This document shows, piece by piece, positions 17,045-25,743 of a stretch of 64,000 nt of DNA. Each line of letters starts with the position of its first letter. Position 1 is the first letter of the stretch. Below the pieces are notes generated by a model that saw nothing but the letters and a program-made list of their open reading frames with translations, made no database searches and was not told the origin of the DNA. Source of the stretch: Phycisphaerae bacterium (GTDB lineage: Bacteria > Planctomycetota > Phycisphaerae > UBA1845 > Fen-1342); contig JAUIEC010000018.1 of the NCBI GenBank assembly GCA_030428945.1, positions 53,444 to 117,443 on the forward strand, read 5' to 3'. Both the position numbers and the translations under genes were made by a program.

Positions 17045-17707
17045 ATGGCAAGGACGAGAGTGTTTGCGTTGCTGACGGCGGCCGCGTGGATGACGGCCGC
17101 CGGTGTGCTGGCCCAGGCCGGTCCGCAGGGCCGCCCGCTCAGCGCGGCGGAAGAGGCCGACCTGCTGCTGATGCGCGAGGAGGAGAAACTGGCCCGTGAC
17201 GTGTACCTGGCGCTGCACGAGCAGTGGGGCGCGCGGGTCTTCGCGAACATCAGCCAGTCCGAGCAGCGGCACATGGACGCGCTCGGCACGCTGATCACGC
17301 GCTACGGCCTCGAGGATCCGGTGGTCGACGATACGCCCGGGGCGTTCACGAATCCGGACTTCACGGTGCTGTATGACGAACTGGTCGCCGACGGCGAGGT
17401 GTCGCTGGCCGCGGCGCTGCGGGTCGGCGCGTACATCGAGGACCTCGACATCGTCGACCTGCGCGATGCGATCCGCCGGACCCGGCACAACGATATTCGC
17501 ATGGTCTATGAGAACCTGCTGGACGGGTCCTGCAATCACCTGCGGGCGTTCGTCCGCAACCTGGCGGCGCTCGGCGAGGTCTACCTGCCCGAGTTCCTGA
17601 CTCCCGAAGAGTTCGCCGAGATCATCAACGACGACGGATCCGGACGGCGGCGCCGCCGCACGCCGGCCGCCGCCGACTGTCCCGGGGCCTGCCTCCGGGC
17701 ACGCTGA
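17045..17707 (+). CDS. Exported DUF2202 ferritin-like protein
   Basis: This 220-residue protein has a signal peptide ending around VLAQA. The DUF2202 core is clear: EEADLLLMREEEKLARDVYLAL, WGARVFANISQSEQRHMDAL and DLRDAIRRTRHNDIRMVYENL. The repeated EExxxxRD and ExxH motifs suggest a ferritin-like four-helix di-metal site, but no function has been established for the family. An AGGAG ribosome site precedes the ATG at 17045. The C-terminus is Arg-rich, which is unusual. It lies between two dockerin-like secreted protein genes and is probably co-transcribed with them. Confidence 0.82.
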   Translation: MARTRVFALLTAAAWMTAAGVLAQAGPQGRPLSAAEEADLLLMREEEKLARDVYLALHEQWGARVFANISQSEQRHMDALGTLITRYGLEDPVVDDTPGAFTNPDFTVLYDELVADGEVSLAAALRVGAYIEDLDIVDLRDAIRRTRHNDIRMVYENLLDGSCNHLRAFVRNLAALGEVYLPEFLTPEEFAEIINDDGSGRRRRRTPAAADCPGACLRAR

Positions 17708-17722
17708 GAAAGGAGTGCGATC

Positions 17723-18646
17723 ATGTGGCGTTCCAATTCGATCCGTGGCGCGGCCGTCGCAGCCCTGCTGGGCTTCCTGGCGGTCGACGCGGGCCTGGCC
17801 CAGTACCAGTTGTTCGATGACTTCGAGACGACGGCTCTCGGGCCGGTGGCCGGGCAGGACGGCTGGTATTCATCGGGCGGTGACAACCGGATCATGCCGG
17901 ACCCGGTCGATCCGCTGAACCAGGCGCTCTACGTCCCGTCGGAATCGTCGATCCTGCGGAAGGCGCTGCTGTACGAGGGAATCGTGGTTCCGGACGGAAC
18001 GGTCCGCATGCTGTTCCTGCGGATGCGGGCGGGCAATCGGCAGACGCTTTCGCTGGGTCTGTCCGGCATGAGCGCGCCCAGCGAGTACAGTGACTTCGCG
18101 ACCGAAGTCGGCCTGACGAACAACGCGCCGGGCCTGGACCTGCGCGTCTGGGACGATGACGGCGGGAACTACGAGGAACTGGCGCAGCTTGCCCCGGACA
18201 CCTGGTACAACGTGTGGGTGCGGGTCAACACGCTGGCGAACGAGTTCGAGGTCTGGATCAACGACGTGCCGGGCGGGGCGGCCCGGGCGATCGACAGCAT
18301 GCGGGCCGCCGACGGGGATGCGACCTTCACGTTCCGTTCGGGTTCCGGCAGCGCGATGCTGACGTTCTACGTCAAGACCTCGGGCGGCAGCAGCGGCGAG
18401 AACTTCGGGCCGGTTTATCTGGACGACATTCACATCGAGGCGACCGACGCGCTGAACCTGTCCAACCCGACCGCCCCATGTGTCGGGGACAGCGACGCCG
18501 ACGGCGACACCGACCTGAGCGATCTCGCCCGCGTGCTGGGCGACTTCGGCTGTGATGACGGCATCTGCCCGGGTGATCTCGATCAGGACGGCGCGACCGG
18601 ACTCAGCGATCTGGCCCTGGTACTGGCCGACTTCGGCTGCCACTAG
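17723..18646 (+). CDS. Secreted LamG-like protein with dockerin-like repeats
   Basis: The 307-residue protein starts with a signal peptide (GAAVAALLGFLAVDAGLA). A beta-sandwich-like region resembles concanavalin/LamG folds (YQLFDDFETTALGPVAGQDG, TWYNVWVRVNTLANEFEVWI, VYLDDIHIEA). It ends in two EF-hand/dockerin-like repeats (DSDADGDTDLSDLARVLGDF and DLDQDGATGLSDLALVLADF). No catalytic motif is visible. It is 15 nt downstream of the DUF2202 gene, with AAAGGAG before the ATG, and faces the PAAR/VgrG locus across an inverted repeat. Confidence 0.75.
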   Translation: MWRSNSIRGAAVAALLGFLAVDAGLAQYQLFDDFETTALGPVAGQDGWYSSGGDNRIMPDPVDPLNQALYVPSESSILRKALLYEGIVVPDGTVRMLFLRMRAGNRQTLSLGLSGMSAPSEYSDFATEVGLTNNAPGLDLRVWDDDGGNYEELAQLAPDTWYNVWVRVNTLANEFEVWINDVPGGAARAIDSMRAADGDATFTFRSGSGSAMLTFYVKTSGGSSGENFGPVYLDDIHIEATDALNLSNPTAPCVGDSDADGDTDLSDLARVLGDFGCDDGICPGDLDQDGATGLSDLALVLADFGCH

Positions 18647-18983
18647 GTCGTGGCTGGCGGATGCAAATGAGCTGACAAGGCCGTGATAAGGTGAAAATTC
18701 GAAGGAGTGAAAGAGGGCGGTTTCGCGACGTTCTTCCCTCTTTCACTCTTTCACTCCTTCACTTTTTCACGGCGGCAACAACGCGATTGGATCCATCAAA
18801 CAGAACTAGCCCTGCGCCAGGGTTGGGTTGCGAGGGGAGCCACGGGCCGGCCGCGTGCGTCGGAAACGGCGTCACCCGGCCGGCTCGCCGGATTCCTGCG
18901 GCCCAGCGAGGCGATTGCACCCATCGCCGGTGCGCAAGTCAGCAGGCGACTCCGAGGCTTTTGCGTTCTGACGCAAGAGCCGC
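18647..18983. other. Convergent intergenic region with inverted repeat and small hairpin
   Basis: These 337 nt separate the ends of a secreted-protein gene and the PAAR-like gene. They contain the GTGAAAG-type inverted repeat at 18691-18770 and a short hairpin TTGCGT/ACGCAA at 18961-18976 close to the PAAR stop. No coding frame with protein-like features was found. Confidence 0.6.
18691..18770. repeat. Long inverted repeat built from GTGAAAG units
   Basis: The left arm (18691-18718) reads GTGAAAA...GAAGGAGTGAAAGAGGG. The right arm (18736-18770) is its complement with one extra 7-mer unit inserted. The 17-nt centre would be the loop. It sits between convergent genes, so a bidirectional terminator role is plausible. 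Confidence 0.75.
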
Positions 18984-19325
18984 TCAGGTATCGAGGGTGC
19001 TGCCCTGTCCGGGCGTCAGGATCGAGATCATCCCGCCGACCGTGCAGGTCAGCTTGTCGGTCGAAAGCAGGGCCTGGCCGTGCTGGATCATCACGATGCT
19101 GGTCGAACCGGGGATCCAGGGGGCCGGCGTGGCCGGGACGCAGGGGCCGGCCAGCGTGCTGCAGGTTCCGAACGGCAGGATGTTCGCGCCGGGCTTGTGA
19201 TCCATGACGGTCGCGGCGGCGGGTCCTTCGATCCGGCTGCTGGCCTGCCAGTCGACCAGCAGGGCACTGGGGGCCGACCCACACGAACACTGCAGCATGG
19301 CACCCTGAACGACGGCGAGTGGCAT
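18984..19325 (-). CDS. PAAR-like spike-tip protein (DUF4280 type)
   Basis: A 113-residue protein begins MPLAVVQGAMLQCSCGSAPS, typical of the PAAR-like DUF4280 family, with Cys residues at 13, 15, 55, 62 and 94 and glycine-rich turns (GTCSTLAGPC, CTVGGMISILTPGQ). Such proteins cap the VgrG spike of contractile secretion systems. The ATG at 19325 sits 32 nt after the VgrG stop on the same strand, so the two are very likely co-expressed. Confidence 0.82.
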   Translation of the reverse strand: MPLAVVQGAMLQCSCGSAPSALLVDWQASSRIEGPAAATVMDHKPGANILPFGTCSTLAGPCVPATPAPWIPGSTSIVMIQHGQALLSTDKLTCTVGGMISILTPGQGSTLDT

Positions 19326-19357
19326 TCGCGGCCTCCAACTCGAAAGCGGAACGTGGG

Positions 19358-21706
19358 TCAGAATTCCTCGGCGTTGGGCGTGGCGGTCGCGCCGCCGGGC
19401 GGCGGTCCGGGCTGCCAGGTCATGCCGTCGAGGTCGGGGAAGGTCACCTCGCAACTGCCGGGATCGATGCCGCGGATCTCCGCCTCTCCCTGCGCGTTGG
19501 TGCGCCCCTTGGCGACCGTCTGCCCGTCGGTCAGCACCACCAGGTAGCGTTCGCCGGCCAGCGGCGCGCCGTTGTCGTCCAGCAGGCGGACGCCGATCCA
19601 GTGCTTGCCCGCGTCCTCGTCGTCGTTGTCGTGCACGAGCGCGTCGTCGAGCGGGTCGTACGTCTCGCGTTCCTGCTGATAGGTGAAGTCCCGGCCGGGG
19701 TCGCCGGTGGCCGCTTCGTCCGGTGCTCCCGGTTCGGCGCCGGCGTAGGAGGCCGACGGTCCGACCGAGGCGGCCGCGCCGCCGGAGTTCAGCAGGATGC
19801 TGGGGCCGACGATCGACACGCCGCCGGGGTCGATCGTGATGAAGCTGCCGCCGGCCTTGAGCGTGATGACGTCGGCCTTCAGCACGAGCGTCGAGGCCCG
19901 GATTCCGCCTTCGCCGTCGGCGACGAGCTTGAAGGTCGGTCCGCCGATGACGATGTCGCCGCCGGCCTCGAGCTTGAAGTTCGCGCCGACGTTGACGAGG
20001 GACGAGCCGTTGACCTTGAGGGTGTGGTCGCCGCCGACGGAGGTGGCCTGATCGCCGCCGACCGCACGGCCTTCCCCGCCATCGATCCGCTTCTTCTGGT
20101 TCCGCTTGATGATTTCGTGCTTGTCGCGCCCGATCCAGTCGCGCTCGTCGTTCCTGATCCGCATGTCGAGGTCCTTCTCGCCATGCAGGAAGACCTGTTC
20201 CTCGCCCTTCTTGTCCTCGAAGCGGAACTCGTTGAAGCCGTCGCCGCCGACGCTGCTGCGACTCTTGATCGTGCTCTTGGTCTTCTCGTCCGGAAGCTTG
20301 TAGGGCGGCATGTTGTCGTTGTTGTAGACCCGCCCGATCACCAGCGGATGATCGGGGTTGCCTTCGATGAAGGCCACGACCACTTCCTGGCCGACGCGCG
20401 GCATGAACATCATCCCGTAGTTGCCGCCCGCCCAGCCGTGGCTGACCCGCACCCAGCACGAGGCGTTCTCGTCGTGGTCGTTCTCGAGGTCCCAGTGGAA
20501 GTGGACCTTGACGCGCCCGTAGCCTTCGTCGTCGGTGTAGATCTCTTCGCCTTCGCTGCCGACCACCAGGGCGGTCTGCGTGCCGACGATCCGCGGCCGG
20601 GGCGTCTCGCGGGAGGGGCGGAAGGGGACGCTGGCGGGGATCGCGCGGACTTCGACCTGGTGGGTCGGGGTGGCGGGGCCGGTTTCCTCCTGTCCGGACT
20701 GCGGCTGGGCGCCCTCGTGTTCGAGGTGCGTGACCAGGTACTCGCCGTTCATCGCCGCGCGCGGGTGTTCGCACAGTTCGAACGTGTAGCCCGGGATCAG
20801 GCCGCGGATGCTGGCGCCCATGCCGGCGACGCGCCGCGCGGCCTGGTGTTCCTCGAGGCGGACCTGGGCGTAGCGTTTGCCGGTGTCCGCGTCGCGGAAG
20901 CCGCCGGGGTGGTCGGACCAGGCCAGCGAGGTGAACGTGTCGGCCTGCGACTCGGCCCGCAGGGCGACGGCGGGCTGGCGGAAGTTGAAGTCGTCGAGGC
21001 AGACCGAGGCGAACTCGAGCGACTGTCGTTCGCGGGCTCGCTGGACCGATTCGCTTTCCTCGACCAGGGCCTGCGGCGGGCGGAACGGGTAGCGGGCTTC
21101 GCCGGGTGTCGGCAGGTGCGCGACGTCGCTGTCGGCGATCACCAGGGTGTGTCCGTCGGCGCTGTGTTCGAAGAAGAAGAAGATGCCGTCGTCTTCCATC
21201 AGGCGGGCGATGAAGTTGAAGTCGGTCTCGCGGTACTGGACGACGAAGTCGCGCTCGGCGTACTCGGCCTCGAGCGCGAAGCGGAAGCGCTCCGGTGGAA
21301 TGCCGGCGTCTTCGAGCACCTGGCGCAGGATGCCGGGCAGCGTCATGTCCGGGCAGTTGTGCGTCCGGAACAGCCGCGTCTTGAACCGCTTGGTCAGCAG
21401 CCACGGCAGCGGCACGATTTCGGCCGCGTAGTACGTCAGGCTCGATCCCAGCCCGGTCTGCTCGAACTGGCGGACGATGCCGTTGACGTAGCGCGTGCCG
21501 TGCCGCCCGGTGATCTCGAGGCAGCACGGTTTGCCGAGCATCTCGGCGAAGTCGATGTCGGCCTCGTCGCTGCACAGTTCGACCCGAAAGCAGAACAGGC
21601 GGCTGAGACCCTCCTCGCCGGTGAAACGCGTCACCTTCAGCAGGTCCGGCGGGCAGTCGCCGACGACGAAGGTGAAGTCCGCGGAGTGTGCTGCCGGCCG
21701 TTCCAT
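19358..21706 (-). CDS. vgrG: VgrG-type spike protein with C-terminal extension
   Basis: The 782-residue protein follows VgrG (gp27/gp5) order. The N-terminal base has LLKVTRFTGEEGLSRLFCFRVEL, and YRETDFNFIARLMEDDGIFFFF follows. A gp5-like OB fold contains DDEGYGRVKVHFHWD and CWVRVSHGWAGGNYGMMFMPRVGQEVVV. A glycine-rich beta-helix needle runs through about residues 490-640. The last ~120 residues (HWIGVRLLDDNGAPLAGERYLV...) resemble a carboxypeptidase-regulatory/transthyretin-like fold, seen as adaptors on spike proteins. The ATG at 21706 has AAGGGAGA upstream; a GTG one codon earlier is less likely. No tube, sheath or ATPase genes are in the window. Confidence 0.88.
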   Translation of the reverse strand: MERPAAHSADFTFVVGDCPPDLLKVTRFTGEEGLSRLFCFRVELCSDEADIDFAEMLGKPCCLEITGRHGTRYVNGIVRQFEQTGLGSSLTYYAAEIVPLPWLLTKRFKTRLFRTHNCPDMTLPGILRQVLEDAGIPPERFRFALEAEYAERDFVVQYRETDFNFIARLMEDDGIFFFFEHSADGHTLVIADSDVAHLPTPGEARYPFRPPQALVEESESVQRARERQSLEFASVCLDDFNFRQPAVALRAESQADTFTSLAWSDHPGGFRDADTGKRYAQVRLEEHQAARRVAGMGASIRGLIPGYTFELCEHPRAAMNGEYLVTHLEHEGAQPQSGQEETGPATPTHQVEVRAIPASVPFRPSRETPRPRIVGTQTALVVGSEGEEIYTDDEGYGRVKVHFHWDLENDHDENASCWVRVSHGWAGGNYGMMFMPRVGQEVVVAFIEGNPDHPLVIGRVYNNDNMPPYKLPDEKTKSTIKSRSSVGGDGFNEFRFEDKKGEEQVFLHGEKDLDMRIRNDERDWIGRDKHEIIKRNQKKRIDGGEGRAVGGDQATSVGGDHTLKVNGSSLVNVGANFKLEAGGDIVIGGPTFKLVADGEGGIRASTLVLKADVITLKAGGSFITIDPGGVSIVGPSILLNSGGAAASVGPSASYAGAEPGAPDEAATGDPGRDFTYQQERETYDPLDDALVHDNDDEDAGKHWIGVRLLDDNGAPLAGERYLVVLTDGQTVAKGRTNAQGEAEIRGIDPGSCEVTFPDLDGMTWQPGPPPGGATATPNAEEF

Positions 21707-21759
21707 CACCAGGTCTCCCTTGATCTCGCGATCGCTCGATGTCTTCGCTGGCCCGTTCG

Positions 21760-24700
21760 TCAGATTCCCGGCAGGCCGTGGGCGCCGAGATTGTCGTTGA
21801 CCGCGTCACGCAGGCTGTCGGCGCTGTCGCCGGCTTCGTCGGCCAGGCGGCGGGCGGTGTCTTCGCCGGTCTGCTGAATGAAGTCGACCGCCCGGTCCAT
21901 GCACTGGGCGATGCCGCCGAAGTCCTCGGCCCAGTCGATCCCGTTGCCGCCGATGTCGGCCCACCATTTCTCGAAGCCGGCCCGGTTGTTCCAGGCGGTG
22001 ATCCAGCGCTCGATCCGTTCCCAGAACAGGATCGTCTTCAGCACGCCGCCGCCGACGTTGACCAGCGACTCGACGGACAGCGAGTCGCCGATCAGCGGCG
22101 CCTCGAACGGCAGTTCCAGTTCGGCCACCTCGCGGTCCTTGAAGATCACCTCGGCGTTGACCAGGTCGGGCGTGTGCGTGTGCCCGTTGACCGCGATCCG
22201 GAAGGGGAAGACGCCCGGCACGTTCTCGCGGGGGCGCTGGAAGTTCTGCAGGAAGCCGTTGCCGCCGAACTGCACCGCCAGGAACCACTGCACGATGCCC
22301 GGCTGGAACAGGCTCTGCTCGCGATGCAGGATGAACTCGTTCAGCAGGTCCCCGGCGAATCCCAGTTCCTGGATCTCGTAGGCCAGGTTGGCGATGAACG
22401 CCCCGAACGGCTGACCGTCAAGCTGGTTGTCGTCGAAGCGGTGGCCGTGCTCGACCCACAGTCCGGGCTCGGAGTAGTAGGGGAGCGCGTCGGCCACACC
22501 GTTGTCGCGCGGCACGCCGCGCTGGCTGTCGTAGTCGCCGTAGACGAAGGTCGTCCGAACCGACCGCAGGGCGTTGATGATCGCCTGGTTCCAGAGGCCG
22601 CGCTGCGGCGTGTTGCCCGTCGCCGGCACCACGCTGCCGCCGAGCAACTGGGCGTCCTCGGCGTTGTTCCGCATCGGCGCGTCGAAGGCCAGCACCTGCT
22701 GCATCCGCCGGTTGGCCTCGGCATTCAGGTAGCCGCGCCCGCGGAACGGGCCGGCCGGCAGCGGGATCAGATTGCCGGCCGCGTCGCGATTGCCGAGTTC
22801 GAAGATGGTGTAGTCGACGCTCGGCGGCGTTCCGGTCTGGGGCACGGTCAGCGACAGGTTGCCGGGGGCCGCGCCGGGCGCGTCGAACCGGGGCAGTTGT
22901 CCGCTGTTGAGCTGATCGACGTTGATGCCGCGCTCCGGATCGAGCATCTGCTGGTCCGGGTCGAGGTTCGGATCGCTGCCGGCCTTGTTCGATTCGCGGC
23001 GGAACCACAGGTCGCGATCCTGGGCGTGCATGCCGCCCAGCATCGTTCGGATGCGGCCCGCGATCAGCCCCTTGAGCGCGTCGCCGGCCATCTGCCCGAC
23101 GTCGCCCAGCGGGTTGTCGGCCGAGACCGGGCTGGTCAGACCGGCCATGATGTCCGGAATCTGCGAGGGCGGGTCGTCGGTTTCGTGGTAGTCCTCGAAG
23201 AGGAAGCGGCGGTTCGAGCGCAGGTCGTACAGGTCGCCGACCTGGATCACGTCGATCGGGACGCGCTGCCCGCGAAGGGTTCGCACGACGGACAGGAGGC
23301 GGAGCAGGTCGCGGGCCGGTCCGGGGTCGATCGTCGCGTAGGACTCGGTCGCCGGGCGCTGCCCGGGATCGAACGCCAGGTCGGTTCCGGCGTGCTCGTC
23401 GAGCGCGTCCTGCATGATCGTCGGCACCATGTTCTTCAGCGTCCGCTCGAGGTCCGATTCGGGCGGGGCCGGCGTGTTGCGGTCGGTGGTCGACCCGTAG
23501 AACTCGTTGAAGAGCAGGTCCATCGTGCGGCCGTAGCCGGGAATCGGGAACTGGGCCGGGTAGCGGCGCTTCATCCGGCGGTAGTCGGCCTGGGTGAATT
23601 CGAACATGCGGTAGCCGACCTGGAACAGCATCGACTGGGCTTTCTGCACGGCATCACCGGCCTGGGCGAGGATGTTCGATCCCTCGGGCTGCAGCGGGTT
23701 GCTGTAGACCGGCCCGTTCAGCGTGTAGAAGTGCGGCAGTTTCAGCCGCGGGGCGTTGTTCTCGAAGAACTGCAGGCACAGGTTGCGGTCGATCGTCGTC
23801 AGCCACGGCGTCGTCTCGGCCGGCAGTCGGTAGTCCTGCTTCAACTGGTGCAGGATCATGCTGCGGATCAGTTCGACCCGCCGCGTGCAGTCATCGGTCG
23901 CGTAGGTCGGGTCGCCGCTGTCCAGTTGCCGCGGCAGGTGCATGTCCGGCAGCAGCAGTTTCAGCCGCTGCTTGTCCGGACCGTCCTCGGCCACGGTCTT
24001 GGCCATGATCAGGATCCGCCAGCCGGCCTGGCGGACGGCCTGGTCAAGCTGGTCGCACAGCGGGGTCAGTTGCGCGTCGAAGCCCTCGCTGCAGTGCCGG
24101 ACGTGCCCCGCGCTGTCGGGCGTCTCGAACGCGCACAGGAAGACGAACTGCCCTTCGATCAGTCCGAAGTAGCGCTCCGGTCGCCGTCCGGCCCCGGACT
24201 GCCGGTTCGGGTCGGCCACCCGCCGGTCGCCCCAGAAGCCGAGGTCCATCTTGGTGACCCGCAGCGTGCCCGCCCGGATCAGGTTGAAGTCGTCGGCGTT
24301 GACGCGATCGTTCGGCGCGACCGCGACGGCCGGCGGAAAGACATCGCGGGCCGGGATGCCGGCCTTGACCATCTGGTCGAGGTCGTAGCTGTAGTGTTCG
24401 CCGCGCGGCGGGTGGTACTCGCCCTGGGTCTGCTCGACCGGCGGACCCTCGACCCATTCCCAGCGCTCGAAGACCTGCCGGTCGGGCGTGGTCGTCGGCT
24501 GACCGCCGGGCTGATCCCTGTCCTCCTCCTCGGCCACCTCCAGTTGCCGGACGCGCTCGGTGAAACGCTGGTAGAAGCGGCACTGGCGGTAGCCCGGGCC
24601 CTGGCCGCCGCCCTTGTGCGGGGCGCCCGGCGTGTTCAGCGCGTGGCACGCCCGCAGGCGTCCGTCGCTGCCGCCGAAGGTCGTGCTGATTCCGGCCGGG

Positions 24701-25743
24701 CAGGGGAACGCGCCGGGCGGCCAGTCGCTGGCGTCGAGTCCGCTCTGCGGCAGCAGTTCGCCGCGGATCTCGTCGAGCAGGGCGGTGATCTCGCTCGGCT
24801 TTCCGCTGGCGGGCCTGTGCTGCGGAATGACGTACAACTCGACCCGGCGGTTGTCCTGGTTGCCGGGCGTGTCGCCGGCCGGGTTGGTCGCGAAGCCGTC
24901 GGCGGCGGCCTCGGCGGCGGCCTCGTGCGGGTTGGGGCCGCTGACGGGATTGAAGTCGGCGCACGGGACGAAGCCGGCCGACGCGCCGGTCGGCAGCAGG
25001 GCGGACTTCATCGCGGGCGTCATCAGCATGCCGATGGTCAGGTTGCGGCGATGCGTCAGTCCGTGGTTGTACCAGAACGGCGCGCACATGTCGGCGTGCC
25101 CGAACGCGACGATGCGGCGCTCGATCGACGCCGGCAGCGGGGCGGTTCCGGCCGGCTGGCCGTCGACCTCGACGCTGGCCGGCGCCTCGAGCGCGGCCGA
25201 GACCTGGGCGATGAAGGCCGCGCCGGCGTCCTGGCTGGTCAGCGCGCCGGGGTACTGGGTCGGGGCGGCTTCCGCGCCGGGCTGATCGAACTTGAAGAGC
25301 TGATCCGCGCCGCTGCTGACGACCTCGGTGCGAATCCGGACGCGGCGGCCCTGCGGTCCGGGCGTCGTCTGGCCGGGCTCGGTCCGGTAGACCGGGCGCC
25401 AATGGCCGCTGGGGTATTCCTTCTTCTCGGTCCACTCCTTGAAGACCGGCAGTTTTTCGACCGGGCTGAGCGGGTCGATGATTCGCCAGATGCGCCCGCC
25501 GGCTTCGGCGCCCGGAGCGGGGGGGCGTCCAATCGGGGCAGGCGGCGGAGGCGGCGCGGGCGGGGCCCCCGGCGGGCCGGGCTGCACCGGCGGCCAGGCC
25601 GCGGCCGGTCCGGCGGCGCTGCGCTGGGTGACGTAGACCATCACCGGGCGGGCGTTGCAGAGGTCCATCGTGACCTGGAAGGCGCCCTGCAGTCCCGGGG
25701 GAATGCTCGCGTTGATGTTCGGGATCGTCGGGACCGTACTCAT
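21760..25743 (-). CDS. Giant OmpA-like/metallophosphoesterase protein, candidate effector
   Basis: This 1327-residue protein lies directly upstream of vgrG. A proline-rich N-terminal stretch (~50-80) is followed by an OmpA-like region (~140-308) ending in DNRRVELYVIP. Residues ~575-1240 carry calcineurin-type metallophosphoesterase motifs in order: DMH (600-602), GDLYD (836-840), GDYD (1069-1072, where most relatives have GNHD), HGH (1099-1101) and GHTH (1187-1190), with large insertions. There is no signal peptide. Its ATG overlaps the coiled-coil gene stop (ATGA). A spike-delivered peptidoglycan-binding phosphodiesterase or nuclease is inferred; the substrate is unknown. Confidence 0.7.
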   Translation of the reverse strand: MSTVPTIPNINASIPPGLQGAFQVTMDLCNARPVMVYVTQRSAAGPAAAWPPVQPGPPGAPPAPPPPPAPIGRPPAPGAEAGGRIWRIIDPLSPVEKLPVFKEWTEKKEYPSGHWRPVYRTEPGQTTPGPQGRRVRIRTEVVSSGADQLFKFDQPGAEAAPTQYPGALTSQDAGAAFIAQVSAALEAPASVEVDGQPAGTAPLPASIERRIVAFGHADMCAPFWYNHGLTHRRNLTIGMLMTPAMKSALLPTGASAGFVPCADFNPVSGPNPHEAAAEAAADGFATNPAGDTPGNQDNRRVELYVIPQHRPASGKPSEITALLDEIRGELLPQSGLDASDWPPGAFPCPAGISTTFGGSDGRLRACHALNTPGAPHKGGGQGPGYRQCRFYQRFTERVRQLEVAEEEDRDQPGGQPTTTPDRQVFERWEWVEGPPVEQTQGEYHPPRGEHYSYDLDQMVKAGIPARDVFPPAVAVAPNDRVNADDFNLIRAGTLRVTKMDLGFWGDRRVADPNRQSGAGRRPERYFGLIEGQFVFLCAFETPDSAGHVRHCSEGFDAQLTPLCDQLDQAVRQAGWRILIMAKTVAEDGPDKQRLKLLLPDMHLPRQLDSGDPTYATDDCTRRVELIRSMILHQLKQDYRLPAETTPWLTTIDRNLCLQFFENNAPRLKLPHFYTLNGPVYSNPLQPEGSNILAQAGDAVQKAQSMLFQVGYRMFEFTQADYRRMKRRYPAQFPIPGYGRTMDLLFNEFYGSTTDRNTPAPPESDLERTLKNMVPTIMQDALDEHAGTDLAFDPGQRPATESYATIDPGPARDLLRLLSVVRTLRGQRVPIDVIQVGDLYDLRSNRRFLFEDYHETDDPPSQIPDIMAGLTSPVSADNPLGDVGQMAGDALKGLIAGRIRTMLGGMHAQDRDLWFRRESNKAGSDPNLDPDQQMLDPERGINVDQLNSGQLPRFDAPGAAPGNLSLTVPQTGTPPSVDYTIFELGNRDAAGNLIPLPAGPFRGRGYLNAEANRRMQQVLAFDAPMRNNAEDAQLLGGSVVPATGNTPQRGLWNQAIINALRSVRTTFVYGDYDSQRGVPRDNGVADALPYYSEPGLWVEHGHRFDDNQLDGQPFGAFIANLAYEIQELGFAGDLLNEFILHREQSLFQPGIVQWFLAVQFGGNGFLQNFQRPRENVPGVFPFRIAVNGHTHTPDLVNAEVIFKDREVAELELPFEAPLIGDSLSVESLVNVGGGVLKTILFWERIERWITAWNNRAGFEKWWADIGGNGIDWAEDFGGIAQCMDRAVDFIQQTGEDTARRLADEAGDSADSLRDAVNDNLGAHGLPGI

